Source: Rhizobiaceae bacterium (GTDB taxonomy: Bacteria > Pseudomonadota > Alphaproteobacteria > Rhizobiales > Rhizobiaceae). From it: DNA of 64,000 nucleotides. Positions 8,770 to 19,888 of this stretch are shown here, piece after piece. Made by a program: the position numbers and the translations under genes. Within the stretch, counting starts at the first letter, position 1. Every line of letters starts with the position of its first letter. The stretch is taken from positions 496,001 to 560,000 of the forward strand of contig JAILWO010000003.1 in the NCBI GenBank assembly GCA_025698895.1. The letters run 5' to 3'. The notes below the pieces were generated by a model. It was not told the origin of the DNA. It ran no database searches and saw nothing but the letters and a program-made list of their open reading frames with translations.

Positions 8770-9282
8770 ATGGATCAACCTGACTTCACCATCCGGCCCG
8801 AGGGAGCGCAAGACCTCCCGGCGATCCGCCGGCTGACCACCGATGCCTTCCGCGCCGCGCCTCATGCGAGCGGGACTGAGGCGGCCATCAGCGACGCGCT
8901 GCGTGAGGCCGGCGCGCTCACGCTGTCGCTGGTCGCGGTCGAGGGTGGTTCGATCGTCGGTCACGTCGCCTTCTCGCCGGTGACGATCGACGGCTCGAGC
9001 GGTCCCTGGCACGGGCTGGGCCCGGTGTCGGTCAGGCCCGACCGCCAGCGCGCCGGCATCGGCCGTGCCCTGATCGAGGAAGGGCTCGCGCGATTGCGCA
9101 GGCAGGGCACGCAGGTCTGCGTGGTGCTGGGCGACCCGGCCTATTACGGGCGCTTCGGCTTCCGGAGCGACCCCGGCCTGCGATATGGCGACGTGCCGCC
9201 GGAATATTTCCAGCGCCTCGTCATCTCCGGTCCGCCGCCGGCGGGCGAGGTGGCGTACCACCCCGCCTTTGGCGTGGCCTGA
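8770..9282 (+). CDS. GNAT N-acetyltransferase (YhbS type)
   Basis: A 170-residue acetyl-CoA-dependent N-acetyltransferase. The acetyl-CoA pyrophosphate loop is visible as VRPDRQRAGIGRALI near residues 77-92, followed by GDPAYYGRFGF near 119-130, which is typical of the YhbS subgroup. The substrate is unknown. It is divergent from the DUF1801 pair with about 60 bases between them. Single domain, normal length. Confidence 0.88.
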   Translation: MDQPDFTIRPEGAQDLPAIRRLTTDAFRAAPHASGTEAAISDALREAGALTLSLVAVEGGSIVGHVAFSPVTIDGSSGPWHGLGPVSVRPDRQRAGIGRALIEEGLARLRRQGTQVCVVLGDPAYYGRFGFRSDPGLRYGDVPPEYFQRLVISGPPPAGEVAYHPAFGVA

Positions 9283-9284
9283 GG

Positions 9285-10037
9285 TCACATCGCGCCGGCG
9301 GTTGCGGCCATCCAGATCGCCATGGCGATCATCATCAGGTTCTCGGTCAGCGAGACGAAACCGAGCGGCACCTTGCTCGACCCGCCCACACAGGCGCATT
9401 TGAGTTCCCGTCGGTCGACATAGACCGCCTTGAAGACGGATATGGCGCCGATGCCGCCGATGAAGAGCGCGACCGGCACCGACAGCCAGGTCAGCACGCC
9501 CGCCGTCATCAGAACGCCCGCCGTCAGTTCCGCATAGGGATAGACGTAGGAATAGGGCACCCAGCGCCGGGCCAGCAGGTCATAGTTCAGGAACATGGTG
9601 GCGAACTGCTCCACGTCCTGCAGTTTCAGCATGGCAAGCAGACACATCGAAAAGGAGATGAACCACTCCGCCGAACGCACCGATAGCGGTTGGCCGGTCG
9701 CGACATAGCCGGCGCCGAGCGCCATCAGCGCCGCGACCGTGAACAGGGCGATCACCGGCCGGTAGCTCGTCGCGTCCGGATCGCGGACCTCAAGCCCGAA
9801 ATGGCGCCTGAGATCCGTATAGCCGCCGATCCGCTCGCCGCCGATGAAGGTCTGCGGCGTCGTCTTGACCCCGTGCTCGGCCTTGAAGGCGTCGGTCTCG
9901 GCCCAGCTTTCCAGCCAGTGGTCATCGATCTCGTAGCCGCGCCGCTTCAAGAGATCGACGGTCTTCATGCCGAACGGGCACTGATGGTCCGGCATCATCA
10001 TACGGTAAACCGTCGCGGTCTTCGTTTCGCTGGCCAT
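9285..10037 (-). CDS. Glutaredoxin fused to MauE/DoxX-like membrane domain
   Basis: A 250-residue fusion. Residues about 8-85 form a glutaredoxin-like domain with CPFGMKTVDLLKRRGY, so there is one active-site Cys rather than the CxxC of classical dithiol forms, and a TTPQTFIGGERIGGY substrate loop. Residues about 100-245 carry four hydrophobic segments and the CACVGGSS motif of the MauE/methylamine-utilisation family, which passes electrons or disulphides across the membrane. This points to a membrane thiol-redox relay. The start at 10037 is chosen because the upstream extension is low-complexity. The stop lies just after the convergent GNAT gene. Confidence 0.85.
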   Translation of the reverse strand: MASETKTATVYRMMMPDHQCPFGMKTVDLLKRRGYEIDDHWLESWAETDAFKAEHGVKTTPQTFIGGERIGGYTDLRRHFGLEVRDPDATSYRPVIALFTVAALMALGAGYVATGQPLSVRSAEWFISFSMCLLAMLKLQDVEQFATMFLNYDLLARRWVPYSYVYPYAELTAGVLMTAGVLTWLSVPVALFIGGIGAISVFKAVYVDRRELKCACVGGSSKVPLGFVSLTENLMMIAMAIWMAATAGAM

Positions 10038-10197
10038 GGTCTCGATCCTGTTGCCGGGCGGCCGCGCCCCTGCCGGCCCGCCGCCCTGTTGATATGGGCG
10101 CATGTGGAGTTTCCAGCAACTGGAAGGTCAAGGGGCGGCGAAGCCGTTCCGCAATCTTCTGGATGGCCGTCGGAAAAAGCGGGAAGTCCGTCCGGAC

Positions 10198-11859
10198 CTA
10201 CACCGCCCTCAACCGTGTGCCGCCCAGCAGGCCCTGCTCCTCCAGTACCGGGTAGGCGAGCGATGCCAGCAGCGAATTGATCTGCTTGAGGTCGCGGATC
10301 GTGTCGAGATGGATGGAACTCGTCTCCACGCTGGCCGCCGCTCCTTCGCGCAGGCGCATGAAGTGGCGGCTCGACGTTTCCTTCTCGCGGTCGCGCAGCC
10401 TGTCCTTCTCGCGCACGATCTCGCGCGCGGTCTCGGCGTCGCGCGATACCAGCACGTTGAAGGCCATGCGCGCATTGGCCAGCACCGAGGCGTGGAAGCT
10501 TGACAGCTCCCGCCAGCCCTCCGGCGTGAACTCCACCTTGCGGTCGAGTTTCTTGCGCACCTGCGGCAGCATGTTGCGCACGATGATATCGCCAACCTGC
10601 TCGAGCTTGACGCAGGCTTCCAGCAATTCCGAGCAACGGGCGGCGTCGTCGCTGCTCATCGCGCCGGGCGGAATCCTGGCCAGATAGAGCTTCACGGCGG
10701 CGTGGCGGCTGTCGACCCGGTCGTCGAGCGTGGCGAGTTCGGTAATGCCTTCGCGGCTCGGCGCCTCGTAGAGTTCGATGATCCGCGCCAGCATCACCTC
10801 GATCGTCTCGCAGATGCGCATCACTTCGCGGGCGGCATTGCCGAGGGCCAGCGCGGGCCGCGCGAGCACGCTCTTGTCGAGCGCCGATTGTTCGGTCGCC
10901 GCCAACGGTTCGGCCTCGACGGGCGCCCGCATCGCCACGAGACGCGAAGCCAGCGCATGCACGGGTGTGACGAAGGGCATGGCCAGCAGGGCAAGCAGCA
11001 GGTTGAAGGCGATGTGGGCGTGGATGATCTGCGCCGAAGCGGTCCCGCCAAGTACGTCCAGCGGCGGCGCGATCTGCACGAAGGCGATGAGGGCCAGCAC
11101 GGCCCCGGTCGCGCGCATGATAAGATTGCCGACCGGCACCGTGCGCGCCGGCGGCGTGGAGGCGCGCGCCAGCACGGCGGCGATCACGCCGCCGCCAAGG
11201 TTGGCGCCCAGCACCAGCACCACGCCAAGGTCGGCCGGCACCAGACCGCGTGCCGCCAGCGAGGCGACGAGCAAAAGGAACGCGACCGAGGAATGGAACA
11301 GCCATGTCAGCGCCGCGCCCATCAGGAAGGCGCTGACGGGGTCGCCGGCGAGAAAGTTGACGATCACCGGCAGCAGACGGCTCTCGCGCAGGGGATCGGA
11401 CGCCTCTCCGATCAGCCTCAGCGACAGGAGCAGCAACCCGATGCCGATCAGGATGCGGCCGAACTGGCGCCAGGCACGGCGTTCGGTGGTCATGAATATG
11501 GCCGTTCCCGCGAACAGCGCCACCGGCACGAGCAACGAGAGGTCGAGGCTGACGATCCGCACCACGAGCGACGAGCCCAGATCGGCGCCGAGCACGGCGA
11601 TCAGTCCCGAGGCGCCGCCGACGAAGCCGGACGCGACGAAGGAGCCTACAAGCAGCGTCACCGCCGTCGCGCTCTGCAGGCATATCGCCAGCGCCGTACC
11701 CGCGCCGATCGCGGCCAGGGGATTATGGATGGCGTCGCGAAGCCTGCGCCTGAGCGTGTCTCCGTAGGCGCGCTCCACGCCCGTGCGCACCATGCGGGTC
11801 GCGTAAAGCAGCAGCGCAACCGCGCCCGCCAGATGCAGCAGGACGAGGGAGCCGCTCAT
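10198..11859 (-). CDS. Na+/phosphate cotransporter with C-terminal PhoU-like domain
   Basis: A 553-residue NptA/Na-Pi cotransporter family protein. The N-terminal part holds two inverted Na_Pi_cotrans repeats with the Gln-Ser-type motifs LQSATAVTLLVGSFVA near residue 61 and LFHSSVAFLLLVASL near 186, in about eight membrane segments. From about residue 340 on there is a helical, charged PhoU-like regulatory domain (many Arg/Glu, with ACVKLEQVGDI). It probably imports or exports phosphate at the inner membrane. It is the first gene upstream of the glutaredoxin-MauE gene on the same strand, with a 160-base gap. Confidence 0.92.
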   Translation of the reverse strand: MSGSLVLLHLAGAVALLLYATRMVRTGVERAYGDTLRRRLRDAIHNPLAAIGAGTALAICLQSATAVTLLVGSFVASGFVGGASGLIAVLGADLGSSLVVRIVSLDLSLLVPVALFAGTAIFMTTERRAWRQFGRILIGIGLLLLSLRLIGEASDPLRESRLLPVIVNFLAGDPVSAFLMGAALTWLFHSSVAFLLLVASLAARGLVPADLGVVLVLGANLGGGVIAAVLARASTPPARTVPVGNLIMRATGAVLALIAFVQIAPPLDVLGGTASAQIIHAHIAFNLLLALLAMPFVTPVHALASRLVAMRAPVEAEPLAATEQSALDKSVLARPALALGNAAREVMRICETIEVMLARIIELYEAPSREGITELATLDDRVDSRHAAVKLYLARIPPGAMSSDDAARCSELLEACVKLEQVGDIIVRNMLPQVRKKLDRKVEFTPEGWRELSSFHASVLANARMAFNVLVSRDAETAREIVREKDRLRDREKETSSRHFMRLREGAAASVETSSIHLDTIRDLKQINSLLASLAYPVLEEQGLLGGTRLRAV

Positions 11860-11953
11860 GGCCGGACTGCCCGCGAGGCGCGGAAACGGGTGGCTGGATG
11901 AAAGGATTTCATGAAACGCTAATTGCCGGAAGCCGTTCTTGTTCCGAGCGATT

Positions 11954-12583
11954 TTACATTAGCCGGTTAATCGCGCCAGCCCTGTTCGTACTGGCTTCAC
12001 GTCCGCGATGATACGGACCGTGCCCCTGTCCCGCCCGTTCCACGATCTCGGTTCTCAGCGTCAGCCCGTCAGGCTCCCACTCGTGCAGCGTCGTGATCTC
12101 CTGGAGAATTTCGAAGAACACCTTGAAGACGCCCTGCAGGTCGCGCGCCCTGGCCGCCTTGCGCACACGTTTGCTCACCAGAACGAGCGACGGGATATGC
12201 CCGGTCGGTCCCACGGCCGAGAAATACACCTTGAATCCGTTTTCGCTCCACCCGCAGACGATCGTGGCGAAGGCTTCGGTAAACATGGCCGGTGAGGGGT
12301 CGAGGATAACGACCGAGATCTCTTTCCTTTTCAAATGCTCGAAGCGGAAGACCAGCCCGCTTCTGTCGGGCCGCCAGTCGGCTGGAACGGTCGGCGTCAA
12401 CTTCCAGCCGCACTCCCATGTCCGGCACATGGAGGGCCGCAGATCATAGACGGTGCAGCCCTTTCCGCCCGCGCAATGCGGACACATCAGGTTGGTCGGT
12501 TTTTCCAGCACTTCGTGCCTGATCGGTATGAAGCGGCAGCATTCGGTGCAGCCGCCGCACTCCCTCCCGGCAATCGTCTTCAT
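11954..12583 (-). CDS. YkgJ family cysteine-cluster protein
   Basis: A 209-residue protein with an N-terminal metal-binding cysteine cluster: CGGCTECCRF at about residues 9-18, CPHCAGGKGC near 34-43 and MCRTWECGW near 52-60. This is the CxxCxxCC family of YkgJ proteins, thought to bind zinc or iron; the function is not known. The C-terminal 130 residues are not recognised. A strong GGGAGGTGG leader supports the start. A second, unrelated cysteine-cluster gene (YcgN type) occurs at 34.2 kb. Confidence 0.85.
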   Translation of the reverse strand: MKTIAGRECGGCTECCRFIPIRHEVLEKPTNLMCPHCAGGKGCTVYDLRPSMCRTWECGWKLTPTVPADWRPDRSGLVFRFEHLKRKEISVVILDPSPAMFTEAFATIVCGWSENGFKVYFSAVGPTGHIPSLVLVSKRVRKAARARDLQGVFKVFFEILQEITTLHEWEPDGLTLRTEIVERAGQGHGPYHRGREASTNRAGAINRLM

Positions 12584-12710
12584 CGAACCACCTCCCGGGC
12601 CGATGCCGTCGACACCTGGTCGCGCGCCTCCAACGTAACCCCGTCATTCAGTCATTTTCGAACGAGCGCGGCAAGGCGTCTATGAAATCGGTCGCCCGCG
12701 GAGGGAGACT

Positions 12711-12737
12711 GCCCCGGCCGGAACCCAAGGCCGGGGC
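12711..12737. repeat. Perfect hairpin upstream of dnaG
   Basis: GCCCCGGCC (12711-12719) pairs with GGCCGGGGC (12729-12737) around a nine-base loop, in the 282-base gap between the divergent YkgJ gene and dnaG. No T-tract follows. It could be an mRNA structure in the dnaG leader. I see no other gene in the gap. Confidence 0.35.
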
Positions 12738-12865
12738 GGCGGGATGGCCCGGCGGCCGGACTGAACGGCTTGGTCGATCCTGTGAACAGCGGGCATGATA
12801 GTATTTCGCCGTCGCGTGATGCCCTTGCCATGCCTATATGAAAATCTGTCAGTTCCGGACCCGTC

Positions 12866-14791
12866 ATGCGCTTTGCCCCCTCCTTCCTCGACGAGATACG
12901 CGATCGCGTGCCGATCTCGGCCGTCATCGGCTCGCGCGTCACGTGGGATCGCAGGAAGACCAATCCCTCGCGCGGCGACTACTGGGCCTGTTGTCCGTTT
13001 CACGGCGAGAAGACGCCGTCCTTCCATTGCGAGGACAGAAAGGGCCGCTACCACTGTTTTGGCTGCGGCGTGTCCGGCGACCATTTCCGCGTCCTGACCG
13101 AACTTGACGGGCTGTCCTTCCCCGAGGCGGTCGAACGTGTGGCCGACATGGCCGGCGTGCCGATGCCGGCTCGCGATCCCGAGGCCGAGCAGCGCGAGAA
13201 GCAGCGCGCCAGCCTGACCGAGGTGATGGAGATGGCGACGGCCTTTTTCGAGCGCATGCTGCAGGCGCCCGAGGGCGCGAAGGCGCGTGCCTATCTGCGC
13301 GAGCGCGGCCTGTCGGCCGCCACCCAGCAGCAGTTCCGCCTCGGCTACGCGCCCGATGGCCGCGCCGCTCTGAAGGAGCATCTGGCGGGCAAGGGCATCG
13401 CCAAGGACCAGATCGAAGCCTGCGGGCTGGTGCGCCACGGCCCGGACATCCCGGTCTCCTACGACTGGTTTCGAGACCGCATCATGTTCCCGATCGAGGA
13501 TGCGCGCGGTCGCGTCATCGCCTTCGGCGGCCGTGCCATGTCGGCCGATGTTCCCGCGAAATACATGAACTCGCCCGACACGGAGCTTTTCCACAAGGGC
13601 AATGTGCTGTTCAATTTCGCCCGCGCCCGCAAGGTCGCCGCCGGCAAGGAAAAGCCCGTCATCGCGGTCGAAGGCTACATGGACGCGATCGCGCTTTCAC
13701 AGGCCGGCTTTGGCAATGTCGTTGCTCCGCTCGGCACGGCGCTGACGGAGAATCAGCTCGAGCTTCTGTGGCGCATGTCGGGCGAGCCGGTTCTATGCTT
13801 CGATGGCGACAGCGCCGGCCTGCGCGCCGCCTTCCGCGCAGCGGACCTGGCGCTGCCGCTGATCCAGCCCGGCCGCACCCTGCGCTTCGCGCTGTTGCCA
13901 GAAGGTCAGGACCCGGACGATTTGGTCAAGGCGGCCGGACCCGAGGCCTTCGGCGCGGTGCTCGCGGAGGCGCGTCCGCTCGCCGACCTTTTGTGGATGC
14001 GCGAGACCGGCGGCGGAACATTCGACACGCCAGAGCGCCGGGCCGAACTGGAAAAGCGCCTGCGCGACCTCACGTTCCGCATCCGCGACGAAACCCTGCG
14101 CCGCCACTACGCCCAGGACATGCGCGAACGCGCCAACGCCTTTTTCGGCGCGCCGCGCCGCGACGGGCGAGCGCAGGACCGTCGCGGCAACCGTCCCGGC
14201 ACGGGGCACGCGGGGCAGGGGCGTCCCGGCCAGGCGGCCGGCCGGCTCGCCGTTTCCGACAGCCTGTCGCGCTCGGCGCTGGTGCGCCAGACCGGGGCGT
14301 TGCCGCTGCGCGAGACGACATTGGTTGTGGCGCTGGTCAATCATCCGCGCCTGATCGGCGAACATTTCGATGCCGTCGAGCGCCTGCCCCTCTCTCATCC
14401 AGATCTGCGGCGGCTTCACGCCGCGCTGCTCGACGCGCTGGCGCATGGCGCCGCGTTTGAGCGCGAGGCGATGGTCGCCGCCCTGACCGAGGCGGGGCTG
14501 GAAGAGCCGTTCGAGCGCGCCGAGGCCCTCGTGCGCCGCGCCCGCAACTGGCCCGCTCTTGCCGATGCCGCCTATGAGGACGCCGCCGACGCCTTTGCCC
14601 AGGCGCTTGTCTTGCACGAGAACCGCAACCACCTACATAGGGAACTCAGAGCGGCGGAAGCGGCGCTGGCGTCTGATTTCACTGACGAGAACTATCGGCA
14701 TTTCCTCGACATCAAACAGCAGCTTGGGCTGGTCGATTCGGCCGAGGCGCTGATCGACGGTTTTGGCCAGATGTCGGGGCGGGCAGGATAG
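12866..14791 (+). CDS. dnaG: DNA primase
   Basis: A 641-residue primase that makes RNA primers for DNA replication at the fork. The N-terminal CHC2 zinc-binding domain is intact (CCPFHGEKTPSFHC then YHCFGCGVSGD, residues about 38-72). The catalytic core follows, with the TOPRIM motif IAVEGYMDAIAL near 266 and the DGDSAGLRAAFRA metal-binding region near 313. The C-terminal 180 residues are the DnaB helicase-interaction domain. A low-complexity Arg/Gly stretch separates the core and the C-terminal domain. It is followed by rpoD, a conserved order in alphaproteobacteria. Confidence 0.97.
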   Translation: MRFAPSFLDEIRDRVPISAVIGSRVTWDRRKTNPSRGDYWACCPFHGEKTPSFHCEDRKGRYHCFGCGVSGDHFRVLTELDGLSFPEAVERVADMAGVPMPARDPEAEQREKQRASLTEVMEMATAFFERMLQAPEGAKARAYLRERGLSAATQQQFRLGYAPDGRAALKEHLAGKGIAKDQIEACGLVRHGPDIPVSYDWFRDRIMFPIEDARGRVIAFGGRAMSADVPAKYMNSPDTELFHKGNVLFNFARARKVAAGKEKPVIAVEGYMDAIALSQAGFGNVVAPLGTALTENQLELLWRMSGEPVLCFDGDSAGLRAAFRAADLALPLIQPGRTLRFALLPEGQDPDDLVKAAGPEAFGAVLAEARPLADLLWMRETGGGTFDTPERRAELEKRLRDLTFRIRDETLRRHYAQDMRERANAFFGAPRRDGRAQDRRGNRPGTGHAGQGRPGQAAGRLAVSDSLSRSALVRQTGALPLRETTLVVALVNHPRLIGEHFDAVERLPLSHPDLRRLHAALLDALAHGAAFEREAMVAALTEAGLEEPFERAEALVRRARNWPALADAAYEDAADAFAQALVLHENRNHLHRELRAAEAALASDFTDENYRHFLDIKQQLGLVDSAEALIDGFGQMSGRAG

Positions 14792-15120
14792 GACCGTCAG
14801 TCGAGGGCGTGGTAGTGATTCGCTTTGTGCGGCGAATCGTGCCACACGCCCCCTCCGAGACTTGACCTGACGGCCGATTGGCGGAATCAGGACGATTCGA
14901 GACGGGAAATCTCTTGACCGACGCGTACCTGATCCGTCCCTGGCCCTCGATCGGTCTGGACGCGCGTAGGGCATCGCCTAGATTGGTATGGTTGATCGTT
15001 GTGTAAGCCTGTCCATGTAAGGGCTTGAACAAAAAGGCGGCCCGGAACGGACCGACAATGGCGGCAGGGGCCGTCGCGGGTGCGGAACGCGGGGCCGGAT
15101 TGTCCGGAGAAAGAAAAAGA
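14792..15120. other. dnaG-rpoD intergenic region
   Basis: A 329-base gap expected to hold the rpoD promoter. A weak candidate is TTGATC at 14992-14997 with ATGTAA 17 bases later. The frame opening at 15025 is continuous with rpoD but lacks a ribosome site and is treated as leader. No separate gene is seen. Confidence 0.4.
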
Positions 15121-17148
<2,028 letters not shown>

Positions 17149-17151
17149 GCA

Positions 17152-17826
17152 ATGCGGGTCGTCCAGCCGCGAGGGACACGCGGAAGCCTCAAATGGCTTC
17201 AGTTGGCTGTGAACGGTTCCCCTGAACTGCTTGCCCATTCCGACGTTGGTCCCGTGGAGTGGGTGTCGCCCTTGGAAGCCGACGAGTGGGCCGAATACAG
17301 GGATGCGGCGTTTCTTGCCCGTGTCGGGCTAGACCGACTCACCGGGCCGCTCGCAGCGTTTTGGCCTGTGCGGGGACCGCAGTGGGACGCGCTTGGTCTG
17401 GCTGGCGAAAGCGTGGTGCTGGTCGAGGCGAAAGCGCATCTAGACGAGCTGTTTTCACCTCCCTGCGCGGCGGGAACCTCCTCGCTGCATAGGATCGACC
17501 ATGCCCTGAACTCCGTCCGCGAGGCCTTGGGCGTCCGCGGAGGAGCCTCCTGGACCGACCGCTTCTATCAACTAGCTAACCGGATTGCTCATCTGTACTT
17601 CCTGAGGAGCCACGGCGTGGACGCCCGGTTGTTGCTTGTCGGCTTCGTTGGCGACGCCGAGATGGGCGGTCCCCTGGATGCCGGGGAATGGGAGACTGCT
17701 TATCGAACAGCCGCCTATGCGATGGGTCTGGCACGCCGGCATGCTTTGTCCCCCTTCATCCATCATGTTCATCCGCCCGTTTCGGCGCTCGCACATCAGG
17801 CGTCGGAGCGGCCCGTGGGTTCGTGA
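17152..17826 (+). CDS. Unknown protein with PD-(D/E)XK nuclease-like core
   Basis: A 224-residue protein starting three bases after the rpoD stop with no clear ribosome site, so it may be translated by coupling. I do not recognise a named family. The arrangement WPVRGPQWDALG followed by VVLVEAKAHLDEL (near residues 76-104) is the D...ExK pattern of PD-(D/E)XK nucleases, with the Asp of WDAL and Glu/Lys of VEAKA as candidate metal-binding residues. Conserved-looking aromatic blocks follow (FYQLANRIAHLYFLR). Codon third positions are less GC-biased than in rpoD, suggesting acquisition. It is not part of the usual rpoD neighbourhood. DNA-cleaving or defence functions are inference only. Confidence 0.8.
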   Translation: MRVVQPRGTRGSLKWLQLAVNGSPELLAHSDVGPVEWVSPLEADEWAEYRDAAFLARVGLDRLTGPLAAFWPVRGPQWDALGLAGESVVLVEAKAHLDELFSPPCAAGTSSLHRIDHALNSVREALGVRGGASWTDRFYQLANRIAHLYFLRSHGVDARLLLVGFVGDAEMGGPLDAGEWETAYRTAAYAMGLARRHALSPFIHHVHPPVSALAHQASERPVGS

Positions 17827-17838
17827 TCACGCCAAGTG

Positions 17839-19761
17839 TCAGCGCCGGTCGATCATGAAGCCCGCGAAGAAGTCGGCCAGTTCGGCATATGCGTCGAGCG
17901 GCAGGACATGCGCGATATACTGGTCCGGCCGCACCACAACCATGGCGCCGCGTTCGCGGTCGATGCCGCGTATATCGAATATGTCGGCGCCCTCGCTCGG
18001 GTCCGCGCAGAACATCTTCTCATAGTCGTGGAGGCCGTGGCGGCCTTTCCGGGGCAGCAGAAGCGGCGGCATGCATCCGATCTCCAGTGCGCGATGCTGC
18101 TGTTGAAAGACGGCGCGCAGGTCGATCGCGGCGTCGATATCCTCGTCCGCCGCCGTGTAGCGCCTCAGCGGCGACGCCTCGTCCTCGGCCAGGAAATGGC
18201 AGAGCCGCGCGATGCCTGAACCGGGTGCCGCCGGGTCGTGCGCGTTCGCGAAGGCGATGACGCGCCAGCGCCCGTCGGCCTCGGCCACATGGCCCAGATG
18301 CATCGGTCTCGCGTCGGCGAGCCGGATCACCGGGGCGGAATGGAAGCGGGTGCCAATCGCGAAGCCGGTCGCCAGATGCTGGTGCGTTGGCTTGCCGATG
18401 ATCGCCGAGGGCGCATAGCGCGTCGCCGTGCCGGCCGTATAGCGCCCGTGCCTGACGAAATAGCGTTGCACCTCGGCCGGATCGACGCCGTCGCCGTCTG
18501 GCGAGGTCTTGAGCGGTGCGCTGACCAGGCGCGCCCATTCCCGGTCGAATTCGATCAGTTCCTTCGCTACCGCCTGCCGTTCGGCCGAGTAGCTCGCCAG
18601 CAGTTCCCGCTTGCCGCGTCCGCGCAGCACCGCGGCCAGTTTCCAGCCGAGATTGAAACTATCCTGCATGGAGACGTTCATGCCCTGGCCGGCCTTGGGG
18701 CTGTGGGTGTGGCAGGCGTCGCCGGCGATGAAGACGCGCGGCGGCCTGTCGCCGTCCCCGTCGTCGAACCGGTCGCACAGCCGCTGGCCGATCTCGTAGA
18801 CCGACCACCACGCCACTTCCTTCACCTCGAAACGGTAGGGCTTCAGGATGCGCTGGGTCGCCGCGATCAGATGGTCGACCGTGATGTTGCGGCTCGCCAC
18901 GCGCTCATTGTCCTTCAGCTCGTCGAGTTCGACATAGATGCGCACGAGATAACCGCCCTCACGCGGGATCAGCACGATATTGCCTTCGTCCGCCGACTGG
19001 ATCAGCGCCTTCAGCCTGATGTCGGGAAAGTCGGTTACGGCCAGCACGTCCATCACGCCCCAGGCCTGATTGGCCGCGTCGCCCTCGAGACTGCGCCCGA
19101 TCAGCCGGCGCACGGCGCTGCGCGCCCCATCGCAGCCGACCACGTAGCGCGCCCGCACCGTCTCGAAGGCACCCTCGTGGCTCTCATCGACGCGCTCCAG
19201 CCGTGCCGTCACCGGATAACCCGCCGCGTCAACTTCATTCACCGTCAGGTCGACCAGCCGCCGCCCATAATCCGGCTCCATCCGGTGCGGCGACTTCCGC
19301 ATCACGTCGAGATAGAAGTCGTGGATGCGGGCCTGGTTGAGGATGACATGGGGAAATTCCGACAGCCCCTCCTCCACGTCCTGCACCCGCCCGCTGCGCG
19401 TGATCTCGTGTCGCGCGTCCTCGCGCGGCTTCCAGAACGCCACCTCGTTGACCCAGTAGGCCTCCCGCATCGCGCGTTCGACGAAGCCGAAGGCCGAAAA
19501 CATCTCCATCGTGCGGCAGGCGACGCCGTCGGCCTGGCCGAGCCGGAGCGGCCCCGTCTTCTGCTCCACGATGCGCGTGGTGATGCCGCCAAATCGGGAA
19601 AGCTGCGCGGCGAGCGTCAGCCCGGCCGGCCCGCAGCCGACGATCAGCACGTCGATTTCAGCCCCGTCGAGGCCCCCCGCCGGTCCCGGCACATCCGTGT
19701 CGGCAAACGGCTCGGCAATGTCGGGATCGCCCGGCCGGAACCCGTCGAGATGAAACTGCAT
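17839..19761 (-). CDS. mobA: 3-hydroxybenzoate 4-monooxygenase
   Basis: A 640-residue FAD- and NADPH-dependent aromatic hydroxylase. It converts 3-hydroxybenzoate to protocatechuate for ring cleavage. The N-terminus MQFHLDGFRPGDPDIAEP matches the family, the FAD dinucleotide fold is VLIVGCGPAGLTLAAQL at about 38-54, the second FAD motif FIAGDACHTHSPKAGQGMN is at about 343-361, and the phenol-hydroxylase C-terminal thioredoxin-like domain occupies roughly 450-640. The start at 19761 is chosen because upstream in-frame sequence crosses the promoter. It is divergent from a MarR regulator that shares its operator. No ring-cleavage genes are nearby. Confidence 0.9.
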   Translation of the reverse strand: MQFHLDGFRPGDPDIAEPFADTDVPGPAGGLDGAEIDVLIVGCGPAGLTLAAQLSRFGGITTRIVEQKTGPLRLGQADGVACRTMEMFSAFGFVERAMREAYWVNEVAFWKPREDARHEITRSGRVQDVEEGLSEFPHVILNQARIHDFYLDVMRKSPHRMEPDYGRRLVDLTVNEVDAAGYPVTARLERVDESHEGAFETVRARYVVGCDGARSAVRRLIGRSLEGDAANQAWGVMDVLAVTDFPDIRLKALIQSADEGNIVLIPREGGYLVRIYVELDELKDNERVASRNITVDHLIAATQRILKPYRFEVKEVAWWSVYEIGQRLCDRFDDGDGDRPPRVFIAGDACHTHSPKAGQGMNVSMQDSFNLGWKLAAVLRGRGKRELLASYSAERQAVAKELIEFDREWARLVSAPLKTSPDGDGVDPAEVQRYFVRHGRYTAGTATRYAPSAIIGKPTHQHLATGFAIGTRFHSAPVIRLADARPMHLGHVAEADGRWRVIAFANAHDPAAPGSGIARLCHFLAEDEASPLRRYTAADEDIDAAIDLRAVFQQQHRALEIGCMPPLLLPRKGRHGLHDYEKMFCADPSEGADIFDIRGIDRERGAMVVVRPDQYIAHVLPLDAYAELADFFAGFMIDRR

Positions 19762-19816
19762 CGGACCTGTTCTCCCTGGGCGGCCGCCTGGTTTGCTTCC
19801 AGCCCGGCCCGCGATA

Positions 19817-19845
19817 TTGCTAAGCATACTGATTATCAGTATACT
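19817..19845 (+). promoter_or_regulatory. Promoter of the MarR regulator gene
   Basis: Sigma70-type: -35 TTGCTA (19817-19822), 17-base spacer, -10 TATACT (19840-19845). The spacer contains most of the palindromic operator, so the regulator probably represses itself. Confidence 0.7.
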
Positions 19846-19851
19846 CGTCAA
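19823..19851 (-). promoter_or_regulatory. Promoter of the 3-hydroxybenzoate monooxygenase gene
   Basis: Read on the minus strand: -35 TTGACG (19851-19846), 17-base spacer, -10 TATGCT (19828-19823). It overlaps the opposing regulator promoter almost completely, and the same palindrome lies in its spacer. Confidence 0.7.
19826..19842. promoter_or_regulatory. Shared MarR-type operator palindrome
   Basis: ATACTGATTATCAGTAT is a perfect palindrome of two 8-base arms around one T. It is the right size for a MarR dimer and sits in the spacers of both divergent promoters, so one bound dimer would block both genes until the inducer (expected 3-hydroxybenzoate) binds. Confidence 0.75.
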
Positions 19852-19888
19852 ATCCAGACCCGAGACATGTCGCAAGGGAAAATGGCTG

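Noticed and set aside
10702-11901. 399-codon plus-strand frame over the Na/Pi transporter
   Set aside because: His/Gln/Arg-rich shadow with no family features.
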